NCBI GenBank assembly: GCA_030065935.1
Contig: JASJCP010000066.1
Location: forward strand, 1-49,298
Reading direction: 5' to 3'
From: Xenococcaceae cyanobacterium MO_167.B27
GTDB lineage: Bacteria; Cyanobacteriota; Cyanobacteriia; Cyanobacteriales; Xenococcaceae
DNA: 49,298 nt
The notes under the pieces were generated by a model that saw only the letters and a program-made list of their open reading frames with translations, did no database searches and was not told where the DNA came from. Shown here piece after piece: positions 46,336 to 49,298 of this stretch. The first letter of the stretch is position 1; each line of letters begins with the position of its first letter. A program made the position numbers and the translations under genes.

Positions 46336-48024
46336 AATTAAACCGATTCACCAATTCTTCATTCCAATCAATAGCTTTTGGTAATTTTCGTACAGCATTA
46401 GGCAACTGAGATAATACTCTTTGCGCCATTAATTTACCAGCAATGTCATTGTCGTAGGCAACCACCACATCCTGGGACTGCTGTAAAAACTCATTAGGTA
46501 CTTGACCCGCACCATCAGTAGAGATGTAAATTGTTCTTCTTGAATCATTACGATCTAACACCGCAAAGGACATCGCATCTATGGGAGACTCTACTAACAC
46601 TGCTCTGTTTATCGGGTCGAAAGAATTGTCCTCCCTGTTGGAAATAAAACCATCCTTCACTTCTTTTTGTTCCCTTAGCCAATCCTTTGAAAGTATTGTC
46701 CTCTCCTGCTGTACCTCTTAGGGTCGCGGAGAGTGATTTTTGATTCATCCAAAGTGCGACTTTCGCGCGCACAGCATTTTGTTTTTCATCTGCATAAATT
46801 AACCCAAGTTCATGCAGACTATCTACCAAACCACTTGGTAACAAAAGAGTGCGAGTTAGATATTTTCTAACCTCTTGCCATTTACTTTCAGATGGTACAG
46901 GAGGAGTGAATTCAAGTACTGGTTTTTCTTTAATAATTTCTCTAGTCTTATAAGTTACAGCTTCAATAGTCACTCCTTCACCAAAACGGTCATTTAACCA
47001 AGCTACTGACTCTTTAAAATCACAATTGTTTAAGTACATTACCAAGTCAATTGCCCCACCACCACCAGATAGATGTTTCCAGTCATAAAACTTACTCCCT
47101 GTGATATTAAGGGAGTGGTTTTCGTTTTGCCATTTATGTTTGTCTTTTGGGTCTGGGTCTAAACCTAATTCATAGGCTACTTTTTCGCTCTTGTAAATCC
47201 CGTACTTTATCAGCTAGTTCTGTATATTTAGTTTTCCAGTTTTCTAGTTCTCTATTTTGAGTATGTACTCTGCTTTCGCTCATCTCGAAGACGCTGTTGT
47301 AAAACTTCTTTTTCTTTGGCTAATGCCGTAGCTGTTCGTTTGAGAGTTTCTTTTTCTTTAATTGCCCTTTGGCGGTCTGCTAGTTGATGCTGGATAGTAG
47401 TCATGTCTAGAGTATTATCTGGTTCTTTATTGACCGCAGCATAGTATTGTTTGACAGCAGTATGTTTAGCTTTACTTCCTTTAATGCCTCGCTCTAGTCC
47501 TAAAAGAGACATGGCAGAGAGCATAACTGTCTTGAAACTTACGCTCGTTTTTCTCTTCCGCCAAATAAACCGCGACAGTTGAGCTTTCCTCTTTCATCTA
47601 GAGGTACTAGATAAGCATGAATGTGGGGTGTGGCTTCATCTAAATGTAATTCCGCTCTAACAATACGGTCGCCATATTGATTATCAAGCCATTGATGCAC
47701 TGCTTGTTTCCAGTCTTCGCGCACGTTGTGATTGATAATATCCAGCTTTACTTGGGTCATCAGGTCTAAAGTATTCAGGACTAGCGGTTAAGAGCATTTC
47801 TACACCCTATACCCCATTCTTACGAATTGTCTGCTCTCCTATACGCTCTCTTACCAGAGTGTCTAGACTGGGACTATCAAAAGTTTCAGGAGTACCAATA
47901 AACCTAATGTTCTGAATTTCTGGATTAGCATTTGGAACTTCTTTAGCTCTTTTGGTATGCTGTTCGGAGGGGGTAATGTTAAGGGCGCATGAGTTTAGCT
48001 ATTCTCGCTTCGGGCATGAGGCAT
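46329..48024 (-). pseudogene. Decayed MobV relaxase fused to a toprim primase
   Basis: Read from an ATG at 48024 the minus strand encodes, in several frames, one recognisable protein. The MobV/Pre relaxase part has NITPSEQHTKR, NPEIQNIRFIGTPE, the catalytic-type motif RAELHLDEATPHIHAYLVP and GLLGLERGIKGSKA-like residues (47260-48020). A coiled coil follows (47200-47500). Next is a DUF3991-type domain (KFYDWKHLSGGGGAIDLVMY to about 46620) and a toprim domain (AVLVESPIDAMSFAVL, VVVAYDNDIAG). I count at least five frameshifts or stops, including a TAG after IRKNGV. It is dead as a single protein. Confidence 0.85.
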
Positions 48025-48067
48025 ATTTCTTTTCCCAGTAGATTTTTTTCTTTTGGGGGGGGTTTTA

Positions 48068-48102
48068 AGTAGCAAGGAGCAAGTAGCGAGTAGCAAGTAT
48101 AA
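48068..48102. repeat. Heptamer array (AGTAGCA) with inverted partner at 48196-48235
   Basis: Five 7-mers (AGTAGCA, AGGAGCA, AGTAGCG, AGTAGCA, AGTATAA). About 95 bp downstream the complementary motif ACTTGCT recurs several times, so the two arrays could pair as a large stem. Confidence 0.8.
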
Positions 48103-48286
48103 ATAGTTTTATTGTTGATTGTGACCGAGAAATGGATTTCACCCTATGAGAGTGTTTTCTATTGTGTTCTTAACCATAAACCAAAATAAAAAAAAACTTG
48201 CTACTTGCTACTTGAGCGTAGCGTTACTTGCTACTTATTACCCCACCGACTCTCTCGGGGAGTCCAGAGGGGTTTGACCCCTTTGG

Positions 48287-48338
48287 CTCACTCACAATTT
48301 TAGCGTAGCGTGCCGATAGGCAAAATTGTGTAGTGAGT
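48287..48338. other. Candidate origin of transfer (oriT)
   Basis: A long imperfect inverted repeat: CTCACTCACAATTTT (48287-48301) against AAAATTGTGTAGTGAG (48322-48337). The right arm runs into TAGTGAG-TAAC, which resembles the pMV158-type nick sequence (TAGTGTG followed by TTA) that MobV relaxases cut. It lies between the MobV pseudogene and the TraK-like gene, where an oriT is expected. The orientation relative to the relaxase gene is opposite to that of pMV158, which weakens the case. Confidence 0.4.
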
Positions 48339-48611
48339 AACAATACTAATTGTCTCTTCCCTTCACGGGCAAGAGAACGCTACTGGGAAAAAGAGAACAG
48401 TTTTCCATCTTGTTGAGATATAAATCTAAGATATTAAGACAGTCTTACACTTCAGGCAATATATATAGACAGATAATATATAATTATCGTACTCACAAAG
48501 AGAGACTTTGGTTAGATTGAAGTAAAGATTATTAAAGTTTTAACTGGTGACATATATTTGACTGTTAATTATGATGTGGGTCTAGAAAATCCAAAAATGT
48601 GAGAATCAACA

Positions 48612-49184
48612 ATGGGAAAAACTAAAGCTAATCAGAAGATTCATGTCGATAAACTACAAACTACTTTAGAAAAATTAAGTCAGTTAAAGGAAAAACCTAA
48701 AAAGGAACTGACCCTAAGAGAAAGTATTTATTTTCTCAGGGATAAACTTAAAAGTGCTTTGAAGAAAGGATATAGTTACCAAGACTTGTCAGGGATTCTA
48801 GAAGAACAAGGAATATTAATCTCTGCTTCAACTCTCAAACAATATTTAACGGATATTACTAAAGAGTCTGCGGGGAGGAGAAAAAGAAGTAAGGATACAC
48901 AAAGTAAAACAAATAATTCTGAAGAGAAAGGTTCAAGTGTTCCGAGTGCCAAACCAGGTAAAAATACAAGAACATCTAAATCCCAATCAGACACAGGTTC
49001 ATCTAAAGATGTAAAGATTCATCAAGAAAAATCAGATAAAGATTTGAACATAGTAGTATCTGATACTGTTGTAGAAGTATCTAAGAGTGATCCTAAAAAA
49101 GAGTCGGGAAAGTCTCGGGCTAATACTAAAACAGGAACTAAGACTAAAACTAAGAAATTATCGGGCTTCGGTCTGAAGATTTAA
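48612..49184 (+). CDS. TraK-like mobilisation accessory protein
   Basis: The 190-aa product has a helical N-terminal half with a helix-turn-helix-like stretch (SALKKGYSYQDLSGILEEQG, then ISASTLKQYLTDI), the pattern found in TraK-type oriT-binding proteins and relatives. From residue 85 it is Lys/Ser/Thr-rich and low complexity, probably disordered and DNA-binding. The next gene, 33 bp on, is a TraL/ParA-like ATPase, and the traK-traL order is known from IncP-type plasmids. Naming is by pattern and context. Confidence 0.55.
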   Translation: MGKTKANQKIHVDKLQTTLEKLSQLKEKPKKELTLRESIYFLRDKLKSALKKGYSYQDLSGILEEQGILISASTLKQYLTDITKESAGRRKRSKDTQSKTNNSEEKGSSVPSAKPGKNTRTSKSQSDTGSSKDVKIHQEKSDKDLNIVVSDTVVEVSKSDPKKESGKSRANTKTGTKTKTKKLSGFGLKI

Positions 49185-49217
49185 AGAGTGATTTTAATCA
49201 ATATTAGATAAGAAAAC

Positions 49218-49298
49218 ATGGCAACGATTCATTTGATAGATGGTGAGAAGGGGGGAGTAGGTAAGTCTTTTGTAGCTCGGACAATGATTCAGTATTGT
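49218..49298 (+). CDS. ParA/TraL-type ATPase, 5' end only
   Basis: The first 27 codons are visible before the window ends. They read MATIHLIDGEKGGVGKSFVA, with the deviant Walker A box KGGVGKS of the ParA/MinD superfamily. Position after a TraK-like gene and the start (ATIHLIDGEKGGVGKS) fit TraL, though a partition ParA is also possible. Nothing can be said about the rest. Confidence 0.75.
   Translation, partial: MATIHLIDGEKGGVGKSFVARTMIQYC

Larger units (their letters stand above)
48025..48611. other. Inter-mob region with heptamers and hairpins
   Basis: No gene lies in these 590 bp between the divergent relaxase and TraK-like genes. It contains two heptamer arrays in opposite orientation, small hairpins GACTC/GAGTC (48248-48264) and AGGGGT/ACCCCT (48268-48282), the long inverted repeat described separately, and an AT-rich stretch before the TraK-like gene. 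Confidence 0.6.

Noticed and set aside
45601-46340. CRISPR array
   Set aside because: The repeated units are inverted MITE ends and a 12-bp tandem repeat, with no regular spacers.
48776-48994. 72-codon minus-strand frame
   Set aside because: It is antisense to the Lys/Ser-rich part of the TraK-like gene.

Overview
The window is chromosomal DNA from an AT-rich cyanobacterium, probably a colonial or baeocyte-forming type, though I cannot name the species. The evidence is the split RNA polymerase (separate rpoC1 and rpoC2), the photosystem II factors Psb34, CyanoP and Psb35, heme oxygenase, RpaA, NarM and IctB, about two dozen HIP1 palindromes (GCGATCGC), and heptanucleotide tandem repeats.

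Layout. 1-283 is the 3' end of an IS200/IS605-type element (TnpB tail and right end). 280-12572 holds an envelope protein, psb34-cyanoP-maf, a run of five small cyanobacterial unknowns, rsmB-terB, an orphan ureF, a secreted CAP/PPC protein and the nickel sensor InrS. 12961-23697 (minus strand) is the conserved rpsT-tatD-rpoB-rpoC1-rpoC2 block with a terminator after rpoC2. 23947-29907 carries hisD, a CAU tRNA, a CorC-like membrane protein, rpaA, ho1 and psb35. 30046-33926 (minus) holds a complete WGR-type poly(ADP-ribose) polymerase, prolyl aminopeptidase, a small zincin-like protein and two half-size manganese-exporter genes. 34043-35375 is an intact TnpB element. 35436-43300 has a serine hydrolase, an RNase D-like nuclease, an IS605 relic abutting narM, a histidine-kinase-like protein without its histidine, ictB, a pentapeptide-repeat fragment, an unassigned structured RNA candidate and nadK.

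43301-49298 is a different kind of DNA: no HIP1 sites, a broken tnpB, a SRPBCC protein, a small beta-rich protein, two inverted copies of one ~300-bp MITE-like element, a heavily frameshifted MobV relaxase-primase gene, an inverted-repeat region that could be an origin of transfer, then a TraK-like gene and the start of a TraL/ParA-like ATPase. This looks like an integrated, decaying mobilisable plasmid.

The most unusual items are the eukaryote-like PARP, the MITE pair, the RNA candidate at 42011-42281, the kinase lacking its phospho-acceptor, and two IS605 right ends that sit exactly on the stop codons of convergent genes.
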